Counted from the stretch's first letter, positions 31,839 to 45,335 are shown. The stretch: DNA of 64,000 nt from Obelidium mucronatum (GCA_025765595.1 JAIVFH010000001.1:1-64000), one strand, 5' to 3'. The notes: generated by a model not told the origin, from the letters alone. Translations and numbers: made by a program.

Positions 31839-32041
31839 ATCGTTTCCTAAGGGAGAAGCCAGATCAGTTGCTAGAAAAGAAAGTAGATCGAGACGCGATC
31901 AGTGAAGGAGTTGTACGTACTTTACTGAGTCGAGAGTAGTTTTGTTCAAAGATAAATTGTGCCTTTTCCGTGACAAATACTTTTGCAAATCTATATCTCG
32001 ATCGAAACTGCTGCACGATTGAAAATTCAGATGGCAAAGTC

Positions 32042-33365
32042 TTATTCTGGATTGTTACTTTGTGAATTGAGTTCGGCAGAGAGCTTTATTTTCTTTGCGG
32101 AAGTGTGAATTTCAAAAATTACAAGGGAAGGCAAAGCAAATACTGGTACATAGGTGAGTGAGAGCCCTTGTTTATATGGGGCAGCGGAATATCCAGCTCC
32201 ACAATTGGCACCATATTGTGGTTGTTGTCGATAAGCTGGAATAAAACCATGTTGACCAACAGTTATGGATGCGTAATACAAGCGAAATAAAGGCCTCAAC
32301 AACCATCATAACACAACCCAGAATCTCACCTTCTTTGGCCCTCGACGTCTCTAATTCACTCAACAAAGTGGGTCTGAGCATCAATACCGAATGACATGCG
32401 TCTGGGATTATCGCATTTTCGCTAAGTCTCTCTCGTGGATTGGCGTTCGCCAAAGGACCCAAATATTTCCAATTTTTGTTGATCCGATTCTCCAGCAGAA
32501 GGGGCACTCCCGTTTCCATTTCCTGAGTAACCGTCGGCAATTCTTTCGACGTAGTTTAACGGAAAGATACCAACTCGGCCGTTACTTAAATATCATATTG
32601 TCATGCATGTTGACGATGTCATTGAAAGTCAGACGCAATTCTCCTTCCTCCAACCCAGGGAAATCATAAAAGCGCGGACGCGACAGTGGATTTCGAGAGG
32701 AATGAGTTGGAGCGGCCTCGGCAACTTGCTTTGAATTTTCTCTTTTCGGCTGCTGTTTTTCTTGCTCTTTGGCGCTCATGGAGAGAGCCAGCTAAATTAC
32801 TACCAATTGTCAGGAATCAGGATGATGGACTTGGAAAAGTTCGACGTCGAGTTGCTCAACAGCTAGCTGCATTTATTCCTCCTCCTGCTCTTACGCCAAA
32901 GGACTTGCGATTTGCACTGCATCTGGCTTTTCATTTGGAGATGGGAGTTGTACTTCTATACAATAACGAAACATCTGGGACGTTGCCGCAGCCAAAGCAA
33001 AAAATAATCCACACCTTACTTCTTCAGCTGGTTTGTAAGTGTCCACCCAGTATCCCAGTTCTTGCTTCCATTTAAACAGTCGAGCCCATCTCTGCGGCAC
33101 TCTGGAATTCGCATTCACGGCTTTATGGACGCTGCCCGCCATCAGTTGCCCCACCAACACATCCCCGAGCAATAAACCCAGAATCTGTTTTTGATGCAGA
33201 CTTTCTCACCTCACGAGGAAACTTCTTGATGGAAACTTAATGGACAGTTTTGAACAAAGTTCGCCAGCGTCAAAGAAAACAACAACACGTTTGCATTCTT
33301 GTGTGCAATTCGTTTGGCAATGGCAGCGACTGTTTCACGGGTCTTTTTGGGAGAACTGAGGCGCT
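32042..33365 (-). pseudogene. HSE1: HSE1/STAM-like ESCRT-0 protein (VHS and SH3 pieces), degenerate
   Basis: Pieces in the correct order on the minus strand: a VHS domain (KKTRETVAAIAKRIAHKNAN, NFVQNCPLSFHQEVSS, then QELGYWVDTYKP after a likely intron), an SH3 domain (FYDFPGLEEGELRL..DIV and GRVGIFPLNYVERI), a GAT-like helix region (ANPRERLSENA..HSVLMLRPTLLSELE) and a Tyr/Gln/Pro-rich tail (QPQYGANCGAGYSAAPYKQG). That is HSE1/STAM order, a partner of VPS27 that sorts ubiquitinated cargo on endosomes. The frame breaks after HQEVSS, and inside the SH3 the conserved Trp-Trp region is missing. The N-terminal VHS helix was not found. Likely a pseudogene. Confidence 0.6.
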
Positions 33366-34974
33366 TTGGTTCTGAGGACTTAAGACTTAAAGGCCGACAC
33401 TAGCAGTTTTCGCAGATTCGAATCAAAAGGGCCTAGCTTTCGCGTGTTTGTTTTTCATCGGTTGCCTTTGGTGGGAAGGGTGTGGTTGTGGTGGGGTATC
33501 AACGGAAGAGTTAGTTAGTTGCGCCAGCATGGCAGACACTCTGGCTACAGAATCTAGAAACAAACCTGATTAACAAGACTTTCCATTGCGGGATGCTGCT
33601 TGATGCGTTTTGATTTATTTGATTTTTGAGTATTTAAATATCCACAATGAACAGCAACCTCTACGACCGCAATTTCCCTGTAGTCCGTGAAAGTTTCCTC
33701 TGTTGTCGGTGAAAGCGCAAACGTAGCCATGACTTTCAGTTGGTTTACAACCCGCGTATTCAAACAGTGGGCGCCCTTCGATAGTTTTGGAGATCGGTGA
33801 TTTTAACCAACACGTTATTGACTATATTTCAAATACAAACCCTCAAGACCGTTTTTGCGCGTCTTAAACTCGAAAATAAAACTACCACCATTTAGACAAA
33901 GCAGTTGAGAAGGCAGATTGAGTTACAGCATTTAAGATATTTATTATAATTCAATGAATAAAGAAACTATAAGTGATGCACAAAAGAAAGAAGTGGGGCA
34001 ATTAAGAGCTCATTTTTGTTGGGACAGTTTAGATCTCATATTTTTTGGGACCGGAAGTTAGGAGCTCATTTGTTGGGACAGTTAGGAGCTCACTTTTTGT
34101 TGGGACGGTTGGGAGCTCGTTGGTTCTCATTCAGAATATTTGTATCATCATTTGAGACGCGAATTCATCAAAACACACAAGAAGAAGGAGTGGGTTCCAC
34201 CGAGGGAAATTGGGGGGTCTGCCGGACTCACCAGCTGCTAATTGCTCGTGACTCTCAACATACAAACCCCGGGGATCGCCAAATGCTCACTCAATTTGCG
34301 GCTCCCCTCAAACTGACCGGCCCTGATCAGCTGTTTCTAATGGCGCCTCCTGTGGCAGTTCACCTTGGACCTTGGCTTGGCTTGGCTGGGACCAGTTGGC
34401 TTGAGTAGGCTTGGGTTGGCTGGGATTCCGAAGCAGTGTGTTTGTTGTTTGTGTGTTTTGTTTTTTGCATCTTTTTTAAATGGAATATTCTTTGCAGACG
34501 CGTCGCGTTTTATTCCACATTTTGGAGAATTTGCAACAAGTGAAAAAATTGGAGAAAGTGAAAAATCGGACAACGTCCGAAAGCTGTGAAAATTTTCACT
34601 CGTTTAAAGAAGAAGCAGGATCCTCATTTGAGTTGCGTGTGAGTATATTTATCAAAACTGTTGAGTCAGACTTGTCTTTATTTGGAACGAAAGAAACACA
34701 GAAAAAAGATGAAGAACAAATATAAGTAAAGAGAAAAAGAAATGAAAGAAAATCCCAGAACTTGAGAAGGAACCGCAGAAGATATGCGAGAAGAAATTTG
34801 AGAAATGAAAGAGCTTGTGAATATTATAAGACAAACGTATGAGAGCAAAAGAAATATACGATAATAAGCAAAGAACAGAAATAACAATCACGGTTGTGAG
34901 AAGAAAGTAAGAAAAGCATCAAATGCAAGCTGAAAAATAGACAAACGTGGAATAAAAAACATGCGTAACTGCGT

Positions 34975-35877
34975 TTACTTTGATCCCACATTTCTGTACC
35001 AGCCAATTATTTCAGCGTAATCAATTGGCTCATCTGGATCCATCAAAGCCCAAGAGCCAGCGGCAAAGGGGTCTGTCTCAATGTGTGGGGATATTATGGA
35101 CCTTTTCTTTGCAATTGTTTGAGGAACTGGTTTGGAATTGGCACGACCAGCTTGCCGTGTATCTGCGTAATCACAGATTCCGCGTGTTGTTGCTAGCAAT
35201 GGTCTGTTTTTACGCCAATTTGAGGATATTCCCTCGTGCTTACTTGTATTGCTTTTTGAGTGTGTAACAGCCTGTGGTGTAATGGCGGTTGGAACGACGT
35301 CTATGTTTTTCTTGAAAAAAGCTTTCAATAGCAACAAAGGAATATTTCGACATGCTCAGCTAACCTTGTGTGGTTTGTCAACTGCTGGGGCTATTTGAGG
35401 CTTAGGCGCAACTGCACATAATTTTTGTACTTTTGGTGAAGAAACAGGCGTGATTGGAAGGTCCAATGGCATTTTAACTGAAGGCAGCGATACTGGAACA
35501 ATGAGTGATGCTAAGCTTTCTTGTTCAAATTTCAATGTCTGTGTTTGTTGCCTTGTTGTTAGTTTTCTTCCAGTTTCAACGTATTACTAACAAGATCTTG
35601 AGTGATGGGTTTTGGGCTTTCTGTTGCAACATCTGATTTTGTTATTGGAAAGCTCATCTGAACAGTGCAATCAACGTCAGTGGTGCCAAAAAATGGGCAG
35701 TAAGTCTGACTAAAAACGCACCAGTGCAAAGTTTGAAAAAACGCGATCCAGCGCAGCTATTCCATCAGCTTCCAGCGAGTCAATGGTTTGAATAAAAGCA
35801 GTCAGGAACGTTTTGATGTCTAAAGACGCGTTAGATTATTTTGAGGACGCCATTAGAATACAATTCGTGCCAATCAT
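34975..35877 (-). CDS. F3: FSKA-family protein, 229 aa, unknown function
   Basis: Five exons in consistent phase: 35877-35862 (16 nt), 35819-35722 (98), 35657-35592 (66), 35538-35365 (174) and 35310-34975 (336), total 690 nt or 230 codons including stop. The N-terminal motif is TFLTAFIQTIDSLEADGI..LDRVFSN. The C-terminus carries FAAGSWALMDPDEPIDYAEI then IIGWYRN, as in F2. The middle is Ser/Pro/Lys-rich and probably disordered. No signal peptide or membrane segment. The 3' end leads into the head repeat. The last codons of another copy (WYRNVGSK) appear at the right edge of the window (63979-64000, minus strand). I do not recognise the family. Confidence 0.6.
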
Positions 35878-36318
35878 GCTGTTTGCTGTTTTCAAAGGGA
35901 TAAGATCAGCTATTCAACAAACAACAAAACAATGAAACAACGCGTTAGTTACAAGGAGTTTGAATGGGCTGAGTTTTGAAAGAATAATGTCAGGCAGGGA
36001 TTTCCGCAAAATTTCACTCTCTTTTGCAGATCCCAATCACCCAGAGTCATAGGTGATGCAATATGCTACGTTGAACTGAAAATTAAAACTTAAAAGAGAG
36101 TACAGTTCTGAGATGAAATTCCTTGATGATATTCAACAAATGTCACAATACGCAGAAAAGAAATACAAGTGAAAAATAATGCGAGAGGCGGAATCGGGGT
36201 ACATGGTTTTGAAGTTTCGCGAATCACACGCAAGCTCAATCCGCCGCTTTCCACACACTAGCTCAATGTTTCGCAAATTGCACTTGGCCACATTACACCT
36301 ACCAAGTCACTCTTGAGT

Positions 36319-38400
36319 TCATGGAATAGAAAAAACACTCTGCTTAATAGATGGGACGAATCGATGTGAACCAAAGTAGCGGACTAGAATTTGTGGCTTG
36401 AACGCTTCGGGTGGCTTGAATTGCCCGCCATCTCCTATTATTTTCAGAGTCAAAAAAAGGAGAAAAAAAAAACGAAGAAATTTTTCAATGACCAACCTCA
36501 AAACCTCCATTTCATTGAATTACGACCCATCCTCATTGACCAAGATTGAACGAAATTCCGATGACGTATTCCATGTGATCGAGTGAGCTTGACTGCGTTT
36601 GCGTTATTGTACATTCCCAGCGTCTAAATTCCTCGGAATTTCTTGATGGTGAAGGACGACAAGTGACCACATAAATATCTTGGTCATTTGATTTCTTGGT
36701 CATTTTCCATCTGATTTTCCTTGATGTTAGTATCGAGTGCGCTTTGCGTGTTGGCTTTTTATCTTTCCCGCTAGCAGAGCAGAATCCAGAATGTTCATTT
36801 GACCGCAGGTGTTTTAGAGGTTTTTTAGGTTCTTCGACGACTGACGTTGGGTTTCGAATGTTGCTAAAAATAAAACGACAGGTCAGCGGCGGCATTTATA
36901 CTACATATGCACCTTCTTCTCAGAGAATCTCTCTTCAATCCCCGAAATAGGTACATGCTTGACTTTTGATAGTGTGCCACTCAAATCCTTTGCTGCAGCG
37001 TAAGCTGTTGCTTGTTTGGCTCTGCTTCCACTCTTGAATACTAAATGATCCGCCAGCAATACCGGCAGCTATTCCCCCGTGTCCGATACTCTCCGTCTCG
37101 GTCTCCATGTCATTTCGAGTCAATGCTGTTCTGCAGTCTGACTCCAACAGTAATACAATTCTGGGAATCTGAGGGATGATTGAAGAACGCGTTGGGAATT
37201 ACAAGCAGAGATAAATTCCATAGAATAAACTCGTGCCAGGAAGATTTTGTCGCTGGTAAGCTTATTGACGGCCGGAGATGCCTGCGAAGAAAACAATAAT
37301 ATTTTTTAAAAAAAAGAGGAGAAATTTTTTTTCCAACCTCAGAACGTCGCCATAATTGAAATAGACATGTACGAGGTCATAATGGATGATGCAGTTAAAG
37401 AGCATTATTCTCCTGTTACTCTCCTAAAATCGATCGAGTTTATTAATCCTAGATCCCAAATGCCTTCAAGTTACACGGCGCCAGGGGTGGGCCTTATACG
37501 CGATGCCTGATTCATTGTTCCAGAAATTGACAAATATTTTCAGGCCACCGTCCCGCCAAAAATATGTCCATCGCTTGCATTTTGGTATAATATCGAAGAT
37601 GATGTGGATTTTTTCCAGCTAAGGTACTGTAGAATCCATGAAGACTATTGATATTGTCGTGATTCTTGCTGATGTGCCAGCGTTCCTTCGATTTCTAAAA
37701 ATAAAACGGCATCCATCAAATTCAACAGAACCAACCAATATGCTTACCTTGCATCCCAGCGACAAATCTCTGACGTTCTATGCAAAGGTTCCACTTGTTT
37801 CTCTCGAATTGCTGCCGTTCATGTATGTCGCCACAGGGTATGTCTCTAGCTGCAATATTGACCTCATTCTGCACATATCTCGCAGAACTATCGTCCGCCC
37901 CATTCGCATACATTTGAATCCGCCAATATCTTCAGCTTTTCATTCGCATACCATCCCAGCCATCTTGAGAAAGGCCCCAATTAATTGTAGTCCTTCGCAC
38001 AAACTATCGAATCAGAATCTTGCCACTTTGTGGCTAATATAGAGAGCTTGACCCCTTTTGAAGAGTATTTCAGCTGAAACATTCAACCAAAGCCTCTCTG
38101 CAGCCGATGGACTTTTGAACGCATTATGTTGTGGACTTGTGGTCTCCAGTCTCAGTACACTCCGAATCACTCCGAATCTGATAACTGATTCCACGCCATC
38201 GTTCACTGCTCCGAAATAAAAACGCAAGCCATCAATTGAATAATTATAAGCTTGAGCGTGAAATATCGGCGTTGTGTCCTCGTTAAGATCCAAAGATGCT
38301 GACACTTTGGAATTGGAAAACAACATGGAACAGCACATCACATCAAATGATGATTCCAAGGAAGCACTTATCTTAAAAGTATTAGAAAGAATAACACCAT
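36319..38400 (-). other. unit 1 C/D segment: unresolved minus-strand gene(s)
   Basis: Several minus-strand frames bounded by splice-like sites recur in all units. One is a C-segment exon ending EMEVLRL before an A-rich intron, then GDGGQFKPP. A D-segment exon reads SLESSFDVMCCSMLF, then DTTPIFHAQAYNYSIDG and FGAVNDGVESVIRFGV. Another reads FERNKWNLCI followed by an intron ending TTATTTTTAG. The protein is unknown. This copy is the most open; the same exon is broken in units 2, 3 and 4. Confidence 0.35.
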
Positions 38401-39144
38401 GTTCGCTGTACCTGAATGTGCGGTGTTAGTAACTTTATGTGGGTTATTCAAGTGGTCCACACGTGAGATCCAGTTTTCTCGAAACGCGTCTTCAGTCCTC
38501 TGGAAATATCCGGGTTGATGTAGATGAATGCGGCTGGTTCGCGATGCGGTGGGTGAGTGGGTGGTAGCTTTGCTTTCTCTCTTGTGTTTATTCTTCCTTA
38601 CATTTCATTTTAAAACAACAAACACAAAACAACAACCAAACATTAGAACTATTTAAATCTCTTCGAATTGTCCCTTTCTTCAGCATCGACGCCGGGGATT
38701 CTATCGTTCATACCTATCGTTTTGACCTCCAATCTGGGCCAGTGAATACTTGTTGTTCGCATGTTGATCAAAGGTTGACTTTTCGCGGCTTGGTTGTGCA
38801 TTGGGCGGGAAAATTGAGCTTGCAAAATGAGCTGTTGTCAAAAGAGTTTGGCCGAATCGTAACTTTGGTGGATTTGTGTCACCGTTCCTTCACTCCGAGC
38901 TTCAACGAGCGAATGCATTGAATTACTTCTCGAAGAAATGGTCTTCAAGTTTGAGGAGGCTGATCATCAATCATGCATTTCGTTTTGCCAGGAAGCTTGT
39001 TGATTCCAATAACAAAAGCAATAACGGCGTAGTGCTCTGGTGCATGAATTCGAAGTTGTAATGAGCCGCATTTGGCTTAAACTGAGGATTATGTTCCGAT
39101 TCGACGTAGTTATCCTTTTGGCATAAACCGGCTGTTTTTTATCA

Positions 39145-39465
39145 ATGTTGAATAACGGAATCAAAGAACTTGCGTCGAAACAGCAGAAATTCGAAAGAAA
39201 ATTGGACCCAGCGATTAAGTCCGAGAACGAGTGTTTGATGGAGTGTTTGATTAGATTTTCACGAATTCTCCTAGTAAGGAATAGTCGCTGCGGAGACTAT
39301 GTGTATTCTTATGATTCTTCTAAGTGCAGTCTATGTCGCTTCGAATATTCTAAAGTGACAAAACCACACAATTCAAGTCAATCACCGATTTGCGTACATT
39401 TAAAAGGCACGGATCATGATCCCTTATACTCTATGGCATGGAGGTTTTTTGTTGATTGGATTTGA
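39145..39465 (+). CDS. unknown 106-aa ORF, possible exon
   Basis: Present only in unit 1; unit 3 has lost most of it in its deletion. It starts MLNNGIKELASKQQKF and contains KCSLCRFEYSK, a single Cys-x2-Cys pair, but no recognisable domain. It could be an exon of a plus-strand gene upstream of P1 or a chance frame. 39466-40540 holds no gene that I can support. Confidence 0.2.
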   Translation: MLNNGIKELASKQQKFERKLDPAIKSENECLMECLIRFSRILLVRNSRCGDYVYSYDSSKCSLCRFEYSKVTKPHNSSQSPICVHLKGTDHDPLYSMAWRFFVDWI

Positions 39466-40540
39466 CATACTCGTCACTGCAGCATGCCTCTGATTTGTCT
39501 ATGTTTGACTATTACCCCATCAGTCCAAAACCATACACCACTCATTTCTGCCACTGGAATCCAGGTTGGACTACGCATCAGCTGAAAATCATCTAGTGAA
39601 TCGTTCCAGTCCATGCGGTCATAAAGAACGGATTGCCAACGCCAGCTTCAGAGAGCGTAGCGGCATTCCAGCCTTCTAATTCAATCAATCAAACCGATTC
39701 TGTAGCTGATGAAAGTGTTGTGATAGGTGTTCTCTGGTTCAAATGGTTGAATCTACAGACTGTTCTCACGCCCGCTCCACCAAAGTGTGAAATAATGGCG
39801 CTGATGTGTCGTTGAAGTCTGAAAATGGTGACGACTGGGATGTCGTGAGACAGCGGCCTATTTAGCGCTGATATCAATGGCAAGATTGAGACTATTTCGG
39901 TGCTCTCTTAAGCTGGAAGCGAAATGTTTGTTCGCAAAGAGAGTCCTCTTCCTCATCAATCACGAAATCGAGCAGCTTCTGAACCAACAACCGAGTGAGA
40001 TCCAGTCCTCTCGAGAAGAGTTTTCAGTTCTTTTGATGTTTTCTAACTGATGCTGGAAGATGCTGCTGGATTGAGATGCGATGATTCTTGGAGTGAAGTC
40101 CTTATATTGAAAAAGCAACAAACAAATGTTGATCGCATTTGTAGATGAATTATGCGCATTCACTACCTGCAAACGAGGAATCGAGATTGAACATGCGCGG
40201 CTTTTTTCCATGACTTGTTCCAAGTGGAATTCAATTTGCTGACTTTTTTATTTCCGACAATCCGTTTGGTTTCGAAGTCCAAGAAATATTTTATTGACGC
40301 TTTTTTTCAAGTGATTGAATCTGTTTGGAATTGTCGGAATCTTCCAACTGAAAATTAAATCACCAGCAATCTAACGGCAATACAATCAAGATCTACCGAT
40401 CCTATCAACATCAACATCGCATATCAGCAAATACTGGTACTACAACTACAAAGTAAATAGTTACGCGTTCTGGCCCAAACAAGCGCACCCTTGAAGAAAC
40501 TTTGATTCCCTCGACGATTTCAAGATTTTATCGTTCGAAA

Positions 40541-41805
40541 ATGAAAGAAGACGTAACTTTTCAGCTCCTAAAGGCCCTGTTAAGAGCCCAAAGCAAGGTA
40601 GTAAGGTCGTTTTCTTAAGTTTGCTTTAATCTGTGCTTTAATTCAACACATCATTTCAAAAAGACACACAACGCCGTTATCAACATTCAAAAAAGACTGT
40701 CCAGACTCGAGAAGGATTCGAAAATTCTCGCAAAAGCTGTTCCAGCGAAATCACAAAAGGTATCTTCATCTTTTTTTGATGAGAACTTCAACACATTCAT
40801 TCTGCTCGCAGCCGCTCGTTCAAAAAAAGCTTTCGAGCATAATATTTAAAAGAAAATCTTGCGTGGTGCAATGCTCAGCAAGAATCGAGGAAGCCACTGA
40901 CTTGGTAGAATCATCTGAAGCTCCACCTGAAATGAGTCGTACTCGAGGCAACACTGTAGCCATTCCAGGAACTCTGATCCTTGATCAGCTTAAAAGTGAG
41001 GCCCACTACTTTGCTTTCAAAGTTTTGTCATGGTTAATTTTGAGGAGCATAGATACTCTCGCTGCTTCTGGCCAAACAGTATTGGCTTCAAATGCAGTTG
41101 CGCCTACCTGCACTGCAGTTTTCTGCGCCCAACAACGCTGGATCGCCTGTTTCCGCTTCCATTGATATTTTGCCGACTTCTGTCAATTCAATCGACACTG
41201 TGCCGCCTATCCCATTGTCCTTGAACTCTCCCGCAAATGAAACTTCAAGCCAACAAACCATCCGGCCGCTCTACATCACCCCTTCACCATCTCATCAACA
41301 CAAAGCACCGTCTATCCATCCTCAAATTCCCACGCAGTCATTTTCGAATCCACCGAGTAACCCGACCCCTTCATTCCCTCATCAATCGAACGTGCCGCCT
41401 TGCCCTTCCCATCTTTCTATTAATTCATTTTTAAATCCACCCATGCGGCAGAATCTGGCAATTGGCCAACGCTTCTACAAGTTGGTCACTCGGGCCCCAC
41501 AAAACAGTCCAATTATGCCAAAGAGAAAACGCGTGAACTTTAATTTAGAAGAGCAAGTGTTGGGTCCCGATGAGGGACATATTTCTTTGTCAGAATGCCA
41601 GGCCGCGTACAACTTGGCCCTTGCACAAGCATTAGCATCAGTAAAACAACCAACTCCAAACCCATCGTTAGAGCCACACGCTGGACCAGCACCCCCCAAA
41701 TGTGATGTTGGAGACTATTATGGCAACCAAATTCCATCAGTGTCGATGGAACCGAATCAAAGAAAGAAGGTCGGACGGGCGCAACGCGTGTTTTCTTCAT
41801 TTTAG
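40541..41805 (+). CDS. P1: Pro/Ser-rich protein with NLS-like motif, one frameshift
   Basis: Exons 40541-40597 (57 nt), 40664-40759 (96 nt) and 40812-41805, all joined in phase 0. Exon 2 encodes a coiled-coil-like helix (VINIQKRLSRLEKDSKIL). Exon 3 is acidic, then Pro/Ser/Asn-rich, and includes PKRKRV, a classical nuclear-localisation-like motif, near the C-terminus. At ~41114 this copy has TTTT where P2 has TTT, shifting the frame; with one T fewer the product would be 381 aa. Function unknown; a nuclear protein is inference from the basic motif. A sequence similar to the C-terminal codons of Q (SRRVKPKK) follows the stop. Confidence 0.5.
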
Positions 41806-44798
41806 TCTGCTGACACCAAGTCGCCGAGTCAAACCGAAGAAGGCTGTGTATCGTTTTCAGTCTCTGCCAACACAAGTTTGCATTCTCTCTTTGATTTTTT
41901 TTTTTTTTTTTTGAATCCTTCATCAACTTGGTGTATTTGCATGAAAAGGAAAAACATAAAAATGATTCCGAAATTATATTAAATGCCACGCGACGTTTGG
42001 GTCGTTAGAAACTGTTTGAAAGAGCATACATGTATGAAAGGTTGAGGAGCCAGTTTCGGATTAGGCAATGAGGATTTATTCCAATTTCCACAAAAAACAA
42101 ACAAAGAAAAGTAATAAAGTATTAAATATAAAATAATAAGACGGTTTCGAACTCATTTTTTAGGACAGTTTAGATCTCATAATTTGTTTGGGACAGTAAG
42201 TTGGGAGCTCATGTTTGTTGGGACAGTTAGGAGCTCACTTTTTGTTGGGACAGTTGGGAGCTCGTTGTTCCCATTCAGAATATTTGTATCATCATTTGAG
42301 ACGCGAATTCATCAAAACACACAAGAAGAAGGAGTGGGTTCCATCGAGGGAAATTGGGGGGTCTGCCGGACTCACCAGCTGCTAATTGCTCGTGACTCTC
42401 AACATACAAACCCCGGGGATCGCCAAATGCTCACTCAATTTGCGGCTCCCCTCAGACTGACCGGCCCTGATCAGCTGTTTCTAATGGCGCCTCCCGTGGC
42501 AGTTCACCTTGGACCTTGGCTTGGCTTGGCTGGGACCAGTTGGCTTGAGTAGGCTTGGGTTGGCTGGGATTCCGAAGCAGTGTGTTTGTTGTTTGTGTGT
42601 TTTGTTTTTTGCATCTTTTTGAATGGAATATTCTTTTCAGACGCGTCGCGTTTTATTCCAGATTTTGGAGAATTTGCAACAAGTGAAAAAATTGGAGAAA
42701 GTGAAAAAATCGGACAACGTCCGAAAGCTGTGAAAATTTTCACTCTCGTCGTAAACGAAGAAGCAGGATCCTCATCGAGTTGCGTGTGAGTATATTTATC
42801 ACAGCTGTTGAGTCAGACATGACTTTATTTGGAACGAAAGAAACACAGAATATTGCACGAAAACAAAACAGAATTGGAATCAATCGTTCCAGTTTCGAAA
42901 GGCAAGTTTTGAAACTCATTCTCAAGTACTTCATCGATAGGGTGGCGATTGATGATTCAATGAGTGCCGAGATTGATTTTGATCCAGGTGGAATCCGAAT
43001 CCTTACTCTTTACGTCATGAAATGAATAAAACCAAATTGAGTAATCGATGGGACTATCACTTGTCGATGTGATGCAAAGCAGTGGACCAGAATTTGTGGC
43101 TTGTAGCTTGTGGTGGCTTGAACTGCCAGCCATCTCCTGTCTTTTTCAGAATCAAAAAAAAAGGAGAAAAAAAAAAACGAAGAAATTTTTCGTTGACCAA
43201 CCTCAAAACCTCGATTTCATTGAATAACGGCCTCCACTCCTTGATCAAAACTCTGACGATAGTTATTCCACCTGTCATCGTGTGAACGTGGCTGCGTTTG
43301 CGTTATTGCACATTCCCAGCGTTGTTATTCTTTGAAAATTGTTGAAGGACGACAAGTTAGAACACGTTTTCCATCTGGCTTTCCGTAATTTCAAAATCGG
43401 TTAATCGCTCTTTTTTTTATGTTGGCTTTACATATTTTCTGCATATCCAGATTTTTTGATTTGATAATAATGTGACTTTCGAATGTTGCTAAAAATAAAA
43501 CGACTGGTTAGTAGAAGTGGCCTCCATACTACACGCACCCCCTCTTCTCAGAGAAGCTTTCTCTAATCCTACATGGTTGACTCACGCCACGCACATGTAT
43601 TGCTGTAGCGTAAGCCTCTGCTGTCCAATTCAAATGATCCGCCACCAATACCCGCTTCTAAACTTTGGCTTCCAGTACTCCCTCTCTCGGTCTTTATATC
43701 ATTTCGAGTTTATGACGTTATGCAGTCCTGGACCCCAATGATTGACTGAATTGGTTCCACGAAGGTACTGAAGATTCCGTGGCAACTATTGATATTGTCG
43801 TGATTCTTCTGCATCTTCGTTCCTTCGATTTCTAAAAATAAAACGGCATCCATCAAATTCAACAGATCCAGCATATATGCGTACCCTCCATCCAAGCGAC
43901 AAAGCTCAGTCGTTATATGTAAAGGTTCCACTTGTTTTTCTCGAATCGCTGCCGTTTATGTATGTTGCCCCAGCGTATGTCTGATTGACCCCAATTCTGC
44001 ACATATCTCGCAGAACTATCATCTGCCAGCTGTTCCTGTCATTCGCATGCATCCATATCCGCCAATAATTCTTACTTTTCGTTCGCATACATTCAAAGCG
44101 AATCGGGGAATGTATGATCTGTTGGACTTTTTCACAATCAACTGGCGAATCAGAATCTCGCCACTTTGCGGCTATTACAGAAAGCATGACCCCTTTTGAA
44201 GCGTATCGCTCCTGAATCATTCGATCAAAGTCATTCTGCAATCGATGGACTTTTGAACGCATTGTGGTGGACTTGTGGTTTCACCGTCTCTGCAACTCCA
44301 AATCGATAACTGGTTCCACACCATCGTTCAATGCTCCGAAATCTAATTACAGGCCATCAAGTTTAATAAGCTTGAGCGTGAAATATCGGCGTTGGGTCCT
44401 CTTTAAATTCCAAAGAAGCTGACACTTTGGAAAACAGAAAGAAACAGCACATCACGTCAAATGAAGATTCCAGGGAAGCACTGATCTTAAAAGCATCATA
44501 AGGAATAACACCATATTCGCTCGACCTGAATGTGCATTGTTAGTAACTTTATGAGTTATTCAAACAGTGCACAAGTTCAATCCGGTCTTCTCGAAACGCG
44601 TCTTTCTGTAAATATCCAGGTTGATGTAGAAGGAGGCGGCAGGTGTGCGATGCGATGCGATGGGTGAGTGGGTGGTGGCTTTGCTTTCTCTCATTTGTTT
44701 CTTACAAACACAAAACAAGAACCAAACATTAGAGCCATTTAAATCTCGTCAAATTGTCCCATTCTTGAGCTTTATCATATCATTCATCGCGAGCTCCA

Positions 44799-45335
44799 GT
44801 GCTGATTTACGAATGCATTGAATTACTCCTTGAAGAAACGGTCTTCAAGTCGACTTTCTTCCAAGATCTTGACGAACCCCACTTTACCAACTGCTTTATC
44901 CGACGCTCTCATCCATGTGATATAACGGTGTCTTCAAAAAAGAAGCCTTACTCTCTCGAAGGCTGTGCATTGTTTGCCATGGCAGCAAAGTTCTCAATAG
45001 CAACAACTCGGTGAATTCAATATTATGACATCCAGACATCAGCTTCAAATCGTACTCCCCAGAACCAAATTGCCATTATTGCACGTTCCTTCATTTGAAT
45101 TCTCAACGGGAAATGATTGTGGCCATGACTCACTTGACGTAGAAGTCGCTTGACTGGGGAGGATATTCGACTACAGGACATGCAAAAGGTGCTACACGGG
45201 CTTGAATTTGAGAGTCGGATTACACTCGCTGTTATAACCGCTGCCGAGGATGTAAAAACCTTGGAGTTGCCAGTCTTATTCGCGGCTGGCTTGAATGCAA
45301 CACCTGCAAGCAAAGAATACATCGCCTTGGTTTAA
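44799..45335 (+). CDS. R1: possible two-exon unknown gene
   Basis: A frame with ECIELLLEETVFKSTFF..CALFAMAAKFSIATTR meets a GTGAATTC donor-like site at ~45012. A later open segment (DMQKVLHGLEFESRITLAVI to KEYIALV) ends at a stop at 45335. Copy R2 in unit 4 differs at few positions and keeps both frames open. No domain is recognised and the linking intron is not certain. Confidence 0.3.

Larger units (their letters stand above)
33821..42180. repeat. array unit 1 (type A)
   Basis: Starts at TTATTGACTATA and continues with AACTCGAAAATAAAACTACC. It then holds the ~0.7-kb head repeat (34000-34720), gene F3, a C segment (36310-36950), a D segment (37200-38400), an E segment (38400-39200) and gene P1. 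Its opening 1.2 kb is nearly identical to 47331-48360 and 62801-64000. It is the longest type A unit; unit 3 lacks F3 and about 1.8 kb before P. Confidence 0.8.

Noticed and set aside
33826..33840. TTATTGACTATA at unit starts as DIRS element ends
   Set aside because: Only ~10 bp agree with the DIRS terminus, and the conserved GTAAATCACG part is missing.
34016..34408. ORF in the head repeats (also at 42184, 47609, 52253 and 63047)
   Set aside because: The frame differs in start and end between copies and has no motif; the region is better read as non-coding repeat or 3' flank of F genes.
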